Assembly (NCBI GenBank): GCA_947167455.1
Contig: CAMVIB010000011.1
Location: 1-64,000 of the forward strand
DNA length: 64,000 nucleotides
Source of the DNA: an uncultured Prevotellaceae bacterium
Lineage (GTDB): Bacteria > Bacteroidota > Bacteroidia > Bacteroidales > Bacteroidaceae
Direction of reading: 5' to 3'
The notes beneath the pieces were generated by a model, which saw only the letters and a program-made list of their open reading frames with translations, searched no databases and was not told the DNA's origin. Every line of letters begins with the position of its first letter. The stretch's first letter is position 1. Both the position numbers and the translations under genes were made by a program. Of this stretch, positions 8,273-16,904 are shown in pieces.

Positions 8273-9622
8273 ATGGAAATTCAACAAATACCTGTGCTAC
8301 TGCTCACCGGATATCTCGGCAGTGGCAAGACGACACTTCTGAACCGCATCCTCAACAACCGGCGTGGCATACGCTTTGCCGTCATCGTGAACGACATAGG
8401 AGAGGTGAACATCGATGCCGACCTAATTGAGAAAGGTGGCATCGTAGGACAGAAGGACGACAGCCTCGTGGCACTGCAGAATGGTTGCATCTGCTGCACG
8501 CTGAAGATGGACCTCATAGAGCAGCTGCGTGACATAACACGCCAGAAAGAACTTGACGCCGACGGCGTTACAGAGAAGCCCCGATTCGACTACATCGTCA
8601 TCGAGGCCAGCGGCATTTGCGAGCCGGCACCCATAGCCCAGACCATTTGCACCATGCCGACAATGGGGATGGAGTATGTGCGCGACGGGGTGCCTGTCGT
8701 TGACTGCATAGCCACCGTTGTAGATGCTTTGCGCATGCGTGACGAGTTCGGCAGCGGACACGACCTGCTACGACCCAACCTTGATGAGGACGACATCGAG
8801 AACCTTGTAATTCAGCAGATTGAGTTCTGCAACATCATCTTGCTCAACAAAGCGTCGGAGGTCACCAAAGATGAGCTCGGACGCATACGCAGCATAATAC
8901 GTGCCATACAGCCCAAGGCAGAAATCATCGAGTGCGACTATTGCGATGTGGATTTCGACCGAATCCTCAACACCAAAGCCTTTGACTTCGACCGTGTGGC
9001 GACCTCGGCAGCATGGATTGACGAAGTGGAAAACCACCACCCCGATGACGATGATGACGACGACCACGAGCAAGACCACGAGCACCATCATCACCACGAG
9101 CATGAGGAGAACGAACACGAAGAGCACGAACACGATTACGACAATGATAATGACGATGACGGCGACCATGAGGGCGACAATGACTACGAGCACCATCATG
9201 ATCATGATCATCACCACCATCATCACCACCATCATCACGATGAGGGCGAAGCCGAGGAATATGGCATCGGCACCTTCGTCTATTATCGTCGCAAACCACT
9301 TAACCTCAGCATGTTCGACGAGTTCGTGGCCCGTCGTTGGCCGAAGAGCATCATTCGTGCGAAGGGCATCTGCTGGTTCTATGGCGAACCCGACACATGC
9401 TATGTCTTCGAGCAGGCAGGTCGCCAGGTGACACTTCGCAACGCCGGTCAGTGGTACGCCACGATGCCTGCCGACGAGCTCGAAGCCTTCATGGCAGAGA
9501 CGCCAGCCCTCCGGCGCGACTGGGACGAGCATTACGGCGACCGCATGCAGAAACTCGTTTTCATAGGTCAACACCTCGACCGCAAGGCCATCACTGAAGC
9601 TCTGGACGCCTGTCTGGCATGA
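8273..9622 (+). CDS. CobW-family (COG0523) G3E GTPase with His/Asp-rich metal loop
   Basis: GTP-dependent metal chaperone of the CobW/ZNG family. Walker A GYLGSGKTTLL is at residues 13-23, and the metal-binding CxCC motif GCICCTLK places Cys at 72, 74 and 75. Residues about 254-330 form a low-complexity loop with about 28 His plus many Asp and Glu, including ten consecutive His. The C-terminal CobW domain (about 333-449) follows, with RAKGICWFYG. The loop probably buffers or gathers Zn, Co or Ni. The metal cannot be fixed from sequence, and I saw no clear Zur operator upstream. It is monocistronic by context. Confidence 0.93.
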   Translation: MEIQQIPVLLLTGYLGSGKTTLLNRILNNRRGIRFAVIVNDIGEVNIDADLIEKGGIVGQKDDSLVALQNGCICCTLKMDLIEQLRDITRQKELDADGVTEKPRFDYIVIEASGICEPAPIAQTICTMPTMGMEYVRDGVPVVDCIATVVDALRMRDEFGSGHDLLRPNLDEDDIENLVIQQIEFCNIILLNKASEVTKDELGRIRSIIRAIQPKAEIIECDYCDVDFDRILNTKAFDFDRVATSAAWIDEVENHHPDDDDDDDHEQDHEHHHHHEHEENEHEEHEHDYDNDNDDDGDHEGDNDYEHHHDHDHHHHHHHHHHDEGEAEEYGIGTFVYYRRKPLNLSMFDEFVARRWPKSIIRAKGICWFYGEPDTCYVFEQAGRQVTLRNAGQWYATMPADELEAFMAETPALRRDWDEHYGDRMQKLVFIGQHLDRKAITEALDACLA

Positions 9623-9702
9623 CCGGTAAGGGTAGAGAGAAGGACTGCGTGTCGTGAAATGTCAGAAAATCACACACACACACAAAGTTTTCGGTCTTTT
9701 CT

Positions 9703-9733
9703 TTTGTCATGTCGCAGAAAAGGGCTACCTTTG
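9703..9733 (+). promoter_or_regulatory. Full Bacteroidetes promoter of rpsP
   Basis: TTTG at 9703-9706 and TACCTTTG at 9726-9733 are separated by 19 nt, an exact fit to the two-part consensus. It lies 64 nt before rpsP. Confidence 0.75.
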
Positions 9734-9797
9734 CGCCTGCTGTCACGAGTTGGCAGCATAAGTTTCAAACCTATATTATTAATATTTATCAGTTTTT

Positions 9798-10349
9798 ATG
9801 GCAACAAAAATCAGATTGCAGCGTCACGGCCGTAAGGGCTACGCCTTCTACAGCATCGTGATTGCTGATGTAAGAGCTCCGCGCGACGGTAAGTTTACAG
9901 AAAAGATTGGAACCTACAACCCCAACACCAATCCTGCCACTGTAGATTTGAACTTCGAGCGTGCCCTCTACTGGGTGGAGACAGGCGCACAGCCCACGGA
10001 CACCGTACGTAACATCCTCTCACGCGAAGGTGTGTATCTCATGAAGCACCTGCGTGGTGGCATCAAGAAGGGTGCTTTTGATGAGGCTGCAGCTCAAATC
10101 AAATTCAACGCCTGGAAGGCCGACCGTCAGAAGGGTCTGCAGGCCGTAGAGGCAAAGGTCGCTGCCGAGAAGAAGGCCGCAGCAGCTGCTGCTCTGGAGG
10201 CAGAGAAGAAGACCAACGAAGAGATCGCAAAAAAAGTAGCCGACAAGAAGGCTGCTGAGGCTGCTGCTAAGGCAGAGGCCGAGGCTGCTGCCAAGGCTGA
10301 GGCTGCTGCAAGTGAAACCCCAACAGAGGAGGCTCCTGCAGAGGCTTAA
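9798..10349 (+). CDS. rpsP: 30S ribosomal protein S16 with long C-terminal tail
   Basis: Small-subunit assembly protein. Residues 1-85 are standard S16 ([30 protein letters not shown], the [12 protein letters not shown] motif). The remaining roughly 98 residues form an Ala/Glu/Lys-rich, predicted helical tail with repeats of the [13 protein letters not shown] type. E. coli S16 has 82 residues; extended tails are known in Bacteroidetes. The gene stands alone rather than beside trmD and rimM, which in many bacteria follow it; trmD is at 53 kb here. Confidence 0.96.
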   Translation: MATKIRLQRHGRKGYAFYSIVIADVRAPRDGKFTEKIGTYNPNTNPATVDLNFERALYWVETGAQPTDTVRNILSREGVYLMKHLRGGIKKGAFDEAAAQIKFNAWKADRQKGLQAVEAKVAAEKKAAAAAALEAEKKTNEEIAKKVADKKAAEAAAKAEAEAAAKAEAAASETPTEEAPAEA

Positions 10350-10390
10350 CCAAACTTCCAAACATAATACTTCTTTCCAAACAAACATAC

Positions 10391-10421
10391 GGAAGGCGTG
10401 GCTGTGAAGCCGCGCCTTTCC
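10391..10421 (+). terminator. Terminator of rpsP
   Basis: GGAAGGCGtGGCT pairs with AGCCgCGCCTTTCC around a GTGA loop, 41 nt past the rpsP stop. A T-rich tail is weak (GCTTTC). Confidence 0.65.
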
Positions 10422-10439
10422 GCTTTCTGCGATTATGCA

Positions 10440-10505
10440 CCAACACAGGGCGCTGCCCTGGGCTGACATCTCATAGCCCCTGCGGGGCGTTATACTCTTC
10501 ATAGG
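10440..10505. repeat. Dispersed palindromic repeat, family 2
   Basis: Contains CAGGGCGCTGCCCTGGGCTG and GCCCCTGCGGGGCGTTATA. The reverse complement of this segment matches 60263-60345, sharing ATAACGCCCCG, an AAGAGAT-like stretch and GTCAGCCCAGGG. It is an intergenic repeat, not a gene. Confidence 0.6.
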
Positions 10506-10596
10506 CTTTCTTGTTTTTCAAGTGGATTCTTCTGTTAAATATCTTAAAAAATGTCTTTTTCTTTCCTTGACGCGCCCGTTCCTTGATAATTTATAT

Positions 10597-10604
10597 TACC
10601 TTTG
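10597..10604 (+). promoter_or_regulatory. Promoter box of the rseC-rnf operon
   Basis: TACCTTTG, then TGCC, 37 nt before the rseC ATG at 10641. The -33 element is weak. Confidence 0.5.
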
Positions 10605-10640
10605 TGCCACTTTTGCAAAGCAAAGACATACCATATCATA

Positions 10641-11081
10641 ATGAGAAGCGAAATAATCACACACGAGGGTGTGGTGAAAAGCGTTGAGGATGAATGCGTT
10701 CACATTGCCATCCTCCAGTCTTCGGCGTGCAGTGGCTGTGCAGCAAAGGCGATGTGTTCCAGCGCTGAGGCAAAGGAGAAAGAGGTCGTGGTGAAGACCT
10801 CTGCCGCTGCGTCCTACAAGGTTGGACAGATGGTCAGCATTGAAGGGCGCCTGACAGATGGTCGCACAGCAGCACTCATCGCCTACGGACTACCACTGCT
10901 CTTGCTGTTGCCCGTGCTATACACCGCCGTCACGCTCACGGGGAGTGAGACGGCAGGCGCACTCTGCGCTCTCATCACTGTGGCAGCCTATTACGCAGTA
11001 ATCGCCATCGGCTTCCGAAAGCGCCTGCAACAACGATTCTCATTCGTCATAGCAGACAACACTGATGCGGCTATCTCATAA
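10641..11081 (+). CDS. rseC: RseC/SoxR-reducing-system family membrane protein
   Basis: A 146-residue protein beginning MRSEIITHEGVVKSV. It has the N-terminal CSGCAAKAMC cysteine motif of RseC/MucC proteins and two hydrophobic segments (about residues 76-98 and 104-124). It opens the rnf operon, an arrangement seen throughout Bacteroidales and consistent with a role in Rnf assembly or electron delivery. A longer frame from 10602 lies partly upstream of the transcription start implied by the promoter, so the ATG at 10641 is chosen. Confidence 0.88.
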   Translation: MRSEIITHEGVVKSVEDECVHIAILQSSACSGCAAKAMCSSAEAKEKEVVVKTSAAASYKVGQMVSIEGRLTDGRTAALIAYGLPLLLLLPVLYTAVTLTGSETAGALCALITVAAYYAVIAIGFRKRLQQRFSFVIADNTDAAIS

Positions 11082-11130
11082 GTAGATACGATAAAACTAA
11101 TCAATAATAACTTTAACAAACAAACAACAA

Positions 11131-12084
11131 ATGAATGTAATCCTGATTGCAGTGATTGTTCTTGGAGCCATCGGCTTGGTGAGCGCCCTCATCTTGTTTC
11201 TGGCGGCCAAGAAATTTGCTGTTCATGAAGACGAGCGCATCGGCAAGGTGGCAGAGGTTCTGCCTCAGGCCAACTGCGGCGGTTGCGGCTTCCCTGGCTG
11301 CTCCGGCTTTGCTGGAGCGTGCGTTAAGGCTGCCGACAAGGGTTCGCTCGAAGGTCTGCTGTGCCCCGTAGGCGGTCAGCCCGTCATGGAGAAGGTGGCC
11401 GACATCCTTGGCATGAAGGCCGAGGCCAGTGCGCCCAAGGTCGCCGTGGTGAGATGCAACGGCACATGCGAGAGTCGTCCTCGCATCGCAGAGTTCGATG
11501 GCGCACAGAGCTGCCGAGTGCAGAACATGCTCGGCTCTGGTGAGACAGCTTGTGCCTACGGCTGTCTGGGCTGTGGCGACTGTGTTGCAGCATGCCAGTT
11601 CGATGCCATCCACATGAACCCCGAGACGGGCCTGCCCGAGGTGGACGACGAGAAGTGCACAGCTTGCGGCGCCTGCTCCAAGGCTTGTCCACGCGGCGTC
11701 ATCGAGATTCGCCTGAAGGGCCTGAAGAACCGTCGCGTCGTGGTGCTCTGCAACAACAAGGACAAGGGCGCCGTGACGCGCAAGGCCTGTACCGTTGGTT
11801 GCATCGCCTGCCAGAAGTGCGTGAAGGTCTGCAAGTTCGAGGCTATCACCGTCGAGGGCAACCTCGCCTACATTGATGCCGAGAAGTGTAAGCTCTGCCG
11901 CAAGTGCGAGGACGAATGCCCGCAGAACGCCATCCACGCCTTCAACTTCCCGCCCCGTAAGCCTAAGGCCGAGGCTCCTGCTGCTGAGAAGCCCGCAGCT
12001 GTAGCTGAGAAGCCCGCGGCAAATGAAGCCACTGTGCCCGTCGGGTCACCGACGGGAAATGTTGAACCCGCAAAAGAACAGTAA
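11131..12084 (+). CDS. rnfB: Rnf complex subunit B, iron-sulfur ferredoxin-oxidising subunit
   Basis: Electron entry subunit of the ion-pumping ferredoxin:NAD+ oxidoreductase. One N-terminal membrane helix (about 3-25) is followed by the 4Fe-4S domain with NCGGCGFPGCSGF and the distal LCPVGG cysteine. Four ferredoxin-type motifs follow: CLGCGDCVAACQ, CTACGACSKACP, CIACQKCVKVCK and CKLCRKCEDECP. The Pro/Ala/Lys-rich C-terminus (about 270-317) is disordered. Four cluster motifs exceed the two of enterobacterial RsxB and fit anaerobe RnfB. Only 2 nt separate it from rnfC. Confidence 0.97.
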   Translation: MNVILIAVIVLGAIGLVSALILFLAAKKFAVHEDERIGKVAEVLPQANCGGCGFPGCSGFAGACVKAADKGSLEGLLCPVGGQPVMEKVADILGMKAEASAPKVAVVRCNGTCESRPRIAEFDGAQSCRVQNMLGSGETACAYGCLGCGDCVAACQFDAIHMNPETGLPEVDDEKCTACGACSKACPRGVIEIRLKGLKNRRVVVLCNNKDKGAVTRKACTVGCIACQKCVKVCKFEAITVEGNLAYIDAEKCKLCRKCEDECPQNAIHAFNFPPRKPKAEAPAAEKPAAVAEKPAANEATVPVGSPTGNVEPAKEQ

Positions 12085-12086
12085 TC

Positions 12087-13454
12087 ATGAAGACATTCCA
12101 CATTGGCGGTGTTCATCCCGCAGAGAATAAGTTATCTGCCGCTTCGCCTATCCGCACAGCGGCAATACCCAAGCAAGCCGTCTTCTCGATGTTCCAGCAT
12201 ATCGGCGCACCCGCCGTGCCTGTCGTCAAGAAGGGCGATGAGGTCAAGGTCGGAACGTTGCTCGGCGAAGCCGGCAAGGGCCTTTCGGTTCCCGTATTTT
12301 CCAGCGTCAGCGGCAAGGTTTCGAAAGTCGATGCCGTGCTCGACAGCAGCGGCACACGCCGCATGGCTGTCATCGTTGACGTAGAAGGCGATGAATGGGA
12401 AGACCACATAGACCGTTCCGACAAGCTCGTTACCTTCAAGGATCTCGGCTCCATAACCGCCGAAGAGGTCATACGTCGCATCAAGGCCGCAGGCATCGTC
12501 GGTATGGGAGGTGCAACCTTCCCCACGGGCGTGAAGCTGATGCCCCCTCCAGGCACCAAGGCAGAGGCCATCATCGTAAATGCTGTAGAGTGCGAGCCTT
12601 ACCTCACGGCCGACCATCGTCTGATGCTCGAGAAGCCCGAACAAATCTTAGTCGGCATCCAACTCATCAAGCATGCCGTCAACTGCCCCAAGGCTTATAT
12701 CGGCATCGAGATGAACAAGCCCGACGCCATCAAGCTCCTCACCGACCTACTGAAGGAGAAGGCAGCACAGTACCCGGGCATCGAGGTCGTGCCCTTGAAG
12801 GTCAAATACCCGCAGGGCGGCGAGAAGCAGCTCATCGACGCTGTCATTGGCCGTCAGGTGCCAGCACCTCCTGCGCTGCCCATCAACGTGGGTGCCATTG
12901 TGCAGAATGTCGGCACGGTCTATGCCATCTACGAAGCCGTCACGAAAAATAAGCCGCTGATAGAACGCATTATAACCGTGACAGGTAAAAGTGTTGCTAA
13001 ACCCACCAACTTCCTTGCACGCATCGGCACGCCCATGCAGCAACTCATCGACGAGGCAGGCGGCCTGCCCGAGGACACCGGCAAGATTATCGGTGGCGGT
13101 CCCATGATGGGCCGAGCCCTAATGTCGCTCGAGGTGCCTGTGACGAAAGGGTCCAGCGGTCTGCTGCTGATGACCGAGAAGGAGAGTCGCCGTGGCGAGG
13201 TCTCGCCCTGCATCCGTTGTGCCAAGTGCGTAAGTGCCTGCCCCATGGGCCTTGAGCCATACCTGCTCGCCTCCTACACCCGTCTCAAGGATTGGGATGG
13301 CTGCGAGAAGAACGACGTCACATCATGCATCGAGTGTGGATCTTGTGCCTTTACCTGTCCCTCCAACCGCCCCCTACTCGACAACATCCGCGTTGCCAAA
13401 CAGACCGTCATGGGCATCATCAAGGCACGCCACATGGAAGCTATAAAAAAGTAA
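12087..13454 (+). CDS. rnfC: Rnf complex subunit C, NADH-binding
   Basis: Soluble membrane-associated subunit carrying FMN/NADH and two 4Fe-4S clusters. Visible motifs: GGxHP-like N-terminus (FHIGGVHPAENK), the nucleotide-binding GMGGATFPTGVKL, the VNAVECEPYLTADHRLM segment, and two cluster motifs, CIRCAKCVSACPMGLEP and CIECGSCAFTCPSNRP. The 455-residue length is normal for Bacteroidetes. It is tightly coupled to rnfB. Confidence 0.97.
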   Translation: MKTFHIGGVHPAENKLSAASPIRTAAIPKQAVFSMFQHIGAPAVPVVKKGDEVKVGTLLGEAGKGLSVPVFSSVSGKVSKVDAVLDSSGTRRMAVIVDVEGDEWEDHIDRSDKLVTFKDLGSITAEEVIRRIKAAGIVGMGGATFPTGVKLMPPPGTKAEAIIVNAVECEPYLTADHRLMLEKPEQILVGIQLIKHAVNCPKAYIGIEMNKPDAIKLLTDLLKEKAAQYPGIEVVPLKVKYPQGGEKQLIDAVIGRQVPAPPALPINVGAIVQNVGTVYAIYEAVTKNKPLIERIITVTGKSVAKPTNFLARIGTPMQQLIDEAGGLPEDTGKIIGGGPMMGRALMSLEVPVTKGSSGLLLMTEKESRRGEVSPCIRCAKCVSACPMGLEPYLLASYTRLKDWDGCEKNDVTSCIECGSCAFTCPSNRPLLDNIRVAKQTVMGIIKARHMEAIKK

Positions 13455-13503
13455 TTATCAATAAAAAATCAAAAATTCATAATTCATTATGAATTTTAAG
13501 AAT

Positions 13504-14481
13504 ATGAAACCAATCATCTCCCTTTCACCCCACGTCCACGGCGGCGACTCGGTGCAGAAGAACATGTTCGGCGTGTGCATAGCCCTCATTCCTGCTCTGA
13601 TAGCATCGCTGTATTTCTTCGGACTCGGGTCTGCCATCGTCCTGCTGACGTCGGTGGCCGCGTGTGTGTTCTTCGAGTGGGCCATCACACGCTTCATCCT
13701 CGGACGCGAGCGCCTGACCATCTGCGACGGCAGTGCCGTCCTCACAGGTCTGCTGCTCGGCTTCAACCTGCCCTCAAACCTTCCCATTTGGATTATCATC
13801 ATTGGTGCACTCGTGGCAATAGGCATCGGCAAGCTGACGTTTGGTGGCCTGGGCTGCAACCCCTTCAACCCTGCCCTCGTAGGTCGTGTCTTCCTGCTCA
13901 TCTCATTCCCCGTGCAGATGACCTCATGGCCGCTCAGCGGACAGCTGGGTTATTTGGATGCCGAGACGGGTGCCACACCACTGGCACTCATGAAGCTGGC
14001 CATCAAGGAAGGCGACACCTCCTACCTCGATCAACTGCCTTCAGCCTTCGATATGCTCGTGGGTCAGACAGGCGGTTCGCTCGGTGAGGTCAGCGCCTTG
14101 TGCCTGCTCATAGGGTGCTGCTACATGATATGGAAGAAAATCATCACATGGCATATCCCCGTGAGCATCCTCGGCACCGTATTCGTGCTGGCAGGGCTCT
14201 TCCATCTCATCGACTCCAGCTATGCAAACCCCGTGCAGGTCATCCTCGCCGGAGGCTTGATGCTCGGCGCCTGCTTCATGGCAACAGACTATGTCACCTC
14301 GCCAATGACGGCCAAGGGCCAGCTCATCTACGGCTGCGCCATCGGTGTGTTGACCGTCCTCATCCGTGACTTCGGCAGCTATCCCGAGGGCATGAGCTTC
14401 GCCATCCTCATCATGAATGGCTTCACGCCGCTCATCAACACTTATGTCAAACCTAAACGCTTCGGGGAGGTGAAGAAATAA
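13504..14481 (+). CDS. rnfD: Rnf complex subunit D, membrane flavoprotein
   Basis: Integral membrane subunit with about eight to ten helices. It contains GCNPFNPALVGRVFLL and the covalent-FMN motif TGATPLA; the Thr is residue 163 counted from an upstream ATG at 13489 (158 from the start used here). That threonine is the expected ApbE target. The start at MKPIISLSPHVHGG fits RnfD N-termini; the ATG at 13489 would add five residues. Palindromic AT-rich spacer DNA separates it from rnfC. Confidence 0.95.
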   Translation: MKPIISLSPHVHGGDSVQKNMFGVCIALIPALIASLYFFGLGSAIVLLTSVAACVFFEWAITRFILGRERLTICDGSAVLTGLLLGFNLPSNLPIWIIIIGALVAIGIGKLTFGGLGCNPFNPALVGRVFLLISFPVQMTSWPLSGQLGYLDAETGATPLALMKLAIKEGDTSYLDQLPSAFDMLVGQTGGSLGEVSALCLLIGCCYMIWKKIITWHIPVSILGTVFVLAGLFHLIDSSYANPVQVILAGGLMLGACFMATDYVTSPMTAKGQLIYGCAIGVLTVLIRDFGSYPEGMSFAILIMNGFTPLINTYVKPKRFGEVKK

Positions 14482-14608
14482 TTCATAATTCAAAATACAT
14501 AATTGACAATGAAACATCACTCTTATAATGAAATGCCGAAAGGCGTGTTAATTATGTATTACGAATTATGAATTATGAATTCTAAAGAGACATGAATTCT
14601 AAAGAGAT
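14482..14608. repeat. AT-rich palindromic spacer inside the rnf operon
   Basis: The gap between rnfD and rnfG is made of ATAATTCATAATTC-like and AATTATGAATTATGAATTC-like inverted units, and ATGAATTCTAAAGAGA is tandemly repeated just before rnfG. Similar units occur at 13457-13495 and 15214-15340, but not within the genes. They look like small mobile or hairpin repeats inserted at operon gene borders. Confidence 0.55.
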
Positions 14609-15220
14609 ATGAAAAAACTGCCATCAACATTACCTAATATGCTCTTGGTGCTGACCCTCATCTCGGTCATCGCCGCAGGAGCATTGGCCTACGTGAACAA
14701 GATTACCGCAGGCCCCATCGAAGAGAACAAGGCACGCACGCTGGCCGAAGGCATCAACTCTGTGCTCGGCGTTTCCGACGCCAATGTTCAGGACACACAG
14801 ACCGTTGAGGATGCCAACGGCAACGATGTCATCATATATTCTACCGACAAAGGTGTTGCCGTGCAGGCCATGGACCCCAACGGCTTCGGCGGAACCCTGA
14901 AAGTGCTTGTCGGCTTTGACGAAGCCGGTGCCATAAAGGGCTACACCGTCCTCGAGCACGCTGAGACTCCCGGTCTCGGTGCCAAGGCAAGCTTCTGGTT
15001 CCAGAAGGGCGAGAAGGGCGACATCATCGGCAAGAACCCTGGCCAGAAGGAGCTCACCGTCAGCAAAGACGGCGGCGACGTGGATGCCATCACCGCTTCC
15101 ACCATCACCTCACGAGCCTTCCTCCGTGCCGTCAACGTGGCCTTCCATGCCTACGCCGGAGCGTCTGCTACCGCTGACGCACAGAGCGGAGCGTCTGCCC
15201 AGCAATCAAGTCATAATTGA
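14609..15220 (+). CDS. rnfG: Rnf complex subunit G, covalent FMN protein
   Basis: Membrane-anchored periplasmic-side subunit. One N-terminal helix (about 10-30) is followed by an FMN-binding domain. The ApbE modification motif reads DAITASTITS, placing the FMN-bearing threonine at residue 165, and GYTVLEHAETPGLGAKAS is the usual FMN-domain signature. Here the canonical SGAT core is TAST. The 203-residue length is normal. Modification probably depends on the ApbE gene at 47.7 kb. Confidence 0.95.
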   Translation: MKKLPSTLPNMLLVLTLISVIAAGALAYVNKITAGPIEENKARTLAEGINSVLGVSDANVQDTQTVEDANGNDVIIYSTDKGVAVQAMDPNGFGGTLKVLVGFDEAGAIKGYTVLEHAETPGLGAKASFWFQKGEKGDIIGKNPGQKELTVSKDGGDVDAITASTITSRAFLRAVNVAFHAYAGASATADAQSGASAQQSSHN

Positions 15221-15343
15221 TAATTCATAATTCACAATTATTCACCCGTTAAATAAGAACAATGAACAACAGCACTTTTTATCATGCGTTGCATTGCGCA
15301 GCAAATTATGAAATGTGAATTGTGCATTGTGAATTAAGAAGAT

Positions 15344-15928
15344 ATGAAATATATCAAGATTTTATGGAATGGCATCCTCAAGGAGAACCCCACCTTCGTT
15401 CTTCTCCTTGGCATGTGCCCTACGCTGGGAACGACCTCCAGCGCCATCAATGGTATGTCGATGGGTCTGGCCACCATGGCTGTCCTCATCTTCTCCAACT
15501 TCATCATCTCGTGCATCAAGAGCATCGTGCCCGACATGGTGCGCATACCATCCTACATCGTCGTGATAGCATCACTCGTCACAGCCCTGCAAATGTTCAT
15601 GCAGGCCTTCACTCCTGAGGTCTATAAGACTCTCGGCCTGTTCATTCCCCTCATCGTCGTGAACTGCATCATCCTCGGTCGTGCCGAGGCTTTCGCTGCC
15701 AAGAACGGCCCCGTGGAGAGCATCTTCGACGGTCTCGGCATAGGTCTGGGTTTCACCATCGCACTCACCCTGCTCGGCGGCATCCGCGAGCTCCTCGGCA
15801 CAGGCAAGCTCTTCGGCGCCACCCTCTACTCCGAGAACTACGGCATGTTGCTCTTTGTCCTTGCACCAGGCGCTTTTATCGCCCTCGGCTATCTGATTGC
15901 TATCGTCAAGAAAACAGCTAAAATTTAG
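15344..15928 (+). CDS. rnfE: Rnf complex subunit E, membrane protein
   Basis: Six-helix integral membrane subunit homologous to RnfA and NqrD. It begins MKYIKILWNGILKENPTFVL and carries LGMCPTLGTTSSAINGMSMG and VNCIILGRAEAFA, with a Cys in each of the two half-repeats; in the Rnf/Nqr family these bind an intramembrane iron-sulfur centre with the equivalent Cys of RnfA. The spacer before it has short AT-rich inverted repeats. Only 5 nt separate it from rnfA. Confidence 0.96.
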   Translation: MKYIKILWNGILKENPTFVLLLGMCPTLGTTSSAINGMSMGLATMAVLIFSNFIISCIKSIVPDMVRIPSYIVVIASLVTALQMFMQAFTPEVYKTLGLFIPLIVVNCIILGRAEAFAAKNGPVESIFDGLGIGLGFTIALTLLGGIRELLGTGKLFGATLYSENYGMLLFVLAPGAFIALGYLIAIVKKTAKI

Positions 15929-15933
15929 ACTCT

Positions 15934-16551
15934 ATGGCATACCTATTAATCTTCTTCTCGGCCATCTTCGTCAACAACATCGTCTTCTCGCAGTTCCTCG
16001 GGATATGCCCGTTCCTCGGTGTGTCGAAAAAAGTAGATACCGCCCTCGGCATGTCTGCTGCCGTGGCCTTTGTGCTCACGATAGCTACCATCGTGACCTA
16101 CCTCATTCAGATTCTGCTCATCAAGTACGACCTCGTCTATCTGCAGACCATCGCCTTCATCCTCGTCATCGCTGCCCTCGTGCAGATGGTGGAGATTGTG
16201 CTCAAGAAGGTGTCACCGGCACTGTATCAGGCCCTCGGCGTCTTCCTGCCTCTCATCACCACCAACTGCTGCATCCTCGGCGTGGCAATCCTCGTGGCAC
16301 AGGGCACCTACAACGCTCAGGGCATGGAGCCCACCCTCCTCACCGGCGTTGTCTATGCCGTCAGCACAGCACTGGGCTTCGGACTCGCTCTGACAATCTT
16401 CGCAGCCATCCGCGAGCAGTTGGCCATGATGGACATCCCCAAGGGTATGCAGGGCATGCCCATAGCACTCGTCACAGCAGGCCTCCTGGCCATGGCCTTC
16501 ATGGGCTTTGGAGGTGTCGATGGTGGTCTCGCAAAGGTCTTCGGGCTGTAG
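15934..16551 (+). CDS. rnfA: Rnf complex subunit A, membrane protein
   Basis: Last gene of the operon; a 205-residue six-helix protein homologous to RnfE. It has NNIVFSQFLGICPFLGVSKK and TTNCCILGVAILVA, the paired Cys motifs of RnfA/NqrE. A and E form the ion-conducting core. Order rseC-B-C-D-G-E-A is the standard one in Bacteroidales. The operon is followed 75 nt later by a large inverted repeat. Confidence 0.97.
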   Translation: MAYLLIFFSAIFVNNIVFSQFLGICPFLGVSKKVDTALGMSAAVAFVLTIATIVTYLIQILLIKYDLVYLQTIAFILVIAALVQMVEIVLKKVSPALYQALGVFLPLITTNCCILGVAILVAQGTYNAQGMEPTLLTGVVYAVSTALGFGLALTIFAAIREQLAMMDIPKGMQGMPIALVTAGLLAMAFMGFGGVDGGLAKVFGL

Positions 16552-16625
16552 ATGAGAGCGTCAGCAACCCCTCAGGGGTGAGACACACCATAGGCTGGGG
16601 TGTTAACACTTGCTTCAGCCACACA

Positions 16626-16705
16626 CGGACGAGCAGAACCCCGTATGGGTGACACACCACATTTGCAACATTAATGTGTCACCACTACGGGGTTCTGCTC
16701 GTCCG
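16626..16705. repeat. 80-bp inverted repeat after the rnf operon
   Basis: A perfect 20-bp arm CGGACGAGCAGAACCCCGTA (16626-16645) pairs with its complement at 16686-16705. After a short mismatch the stem continues with GTGACACA and TGTGTCAC, leaving a loop of about 18 nt. No T run follows. Related shorter hairpins flank it (ACCCCTCAGGGGT near 16570, and a TGTCACCCTACAGGG copy near 16746). It may terminate rnf transcription or be a repeat element. Confidence 0.75.
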
Positions 16706-16869
16706 CTCATACGTTATCAGAGGTTGACGCCCTTGGCAGTGATATGTCACCCTACAGGGTTCCGTTTCCAGTCTTTGGCTGTACCTGTGAATCCATCGGA
16801 TTTACAGGCACGATTATTGATTGAACCATATTGAACCAGTGCTTGTGCCGCTTTGAATCACCCGAATCC

Positions 16870-16900
16870 TTGCACGTCTGATGATTTCTGCCTTACTTTG
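16870..16900 (+). promoter_or_regulatory. Promoter-like pair before a candidate small RNA
   Basis: TTG at 16870-16872 and TTACTTTG at 16893-16900 have about the consensus spacing, with one mismatch in the -7 box. No open reading frame follows, which is why an RNA gene is suspected. Confidence 0.4.
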
Positions 16901-16904
16901 CATC

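Noticed and set aside
8768..9574. 268-codon frame opposite the CobW gene
   Set aside because: Antisense of the His/Asp-rich loop gives repeated Val/Met runs; no independent support.
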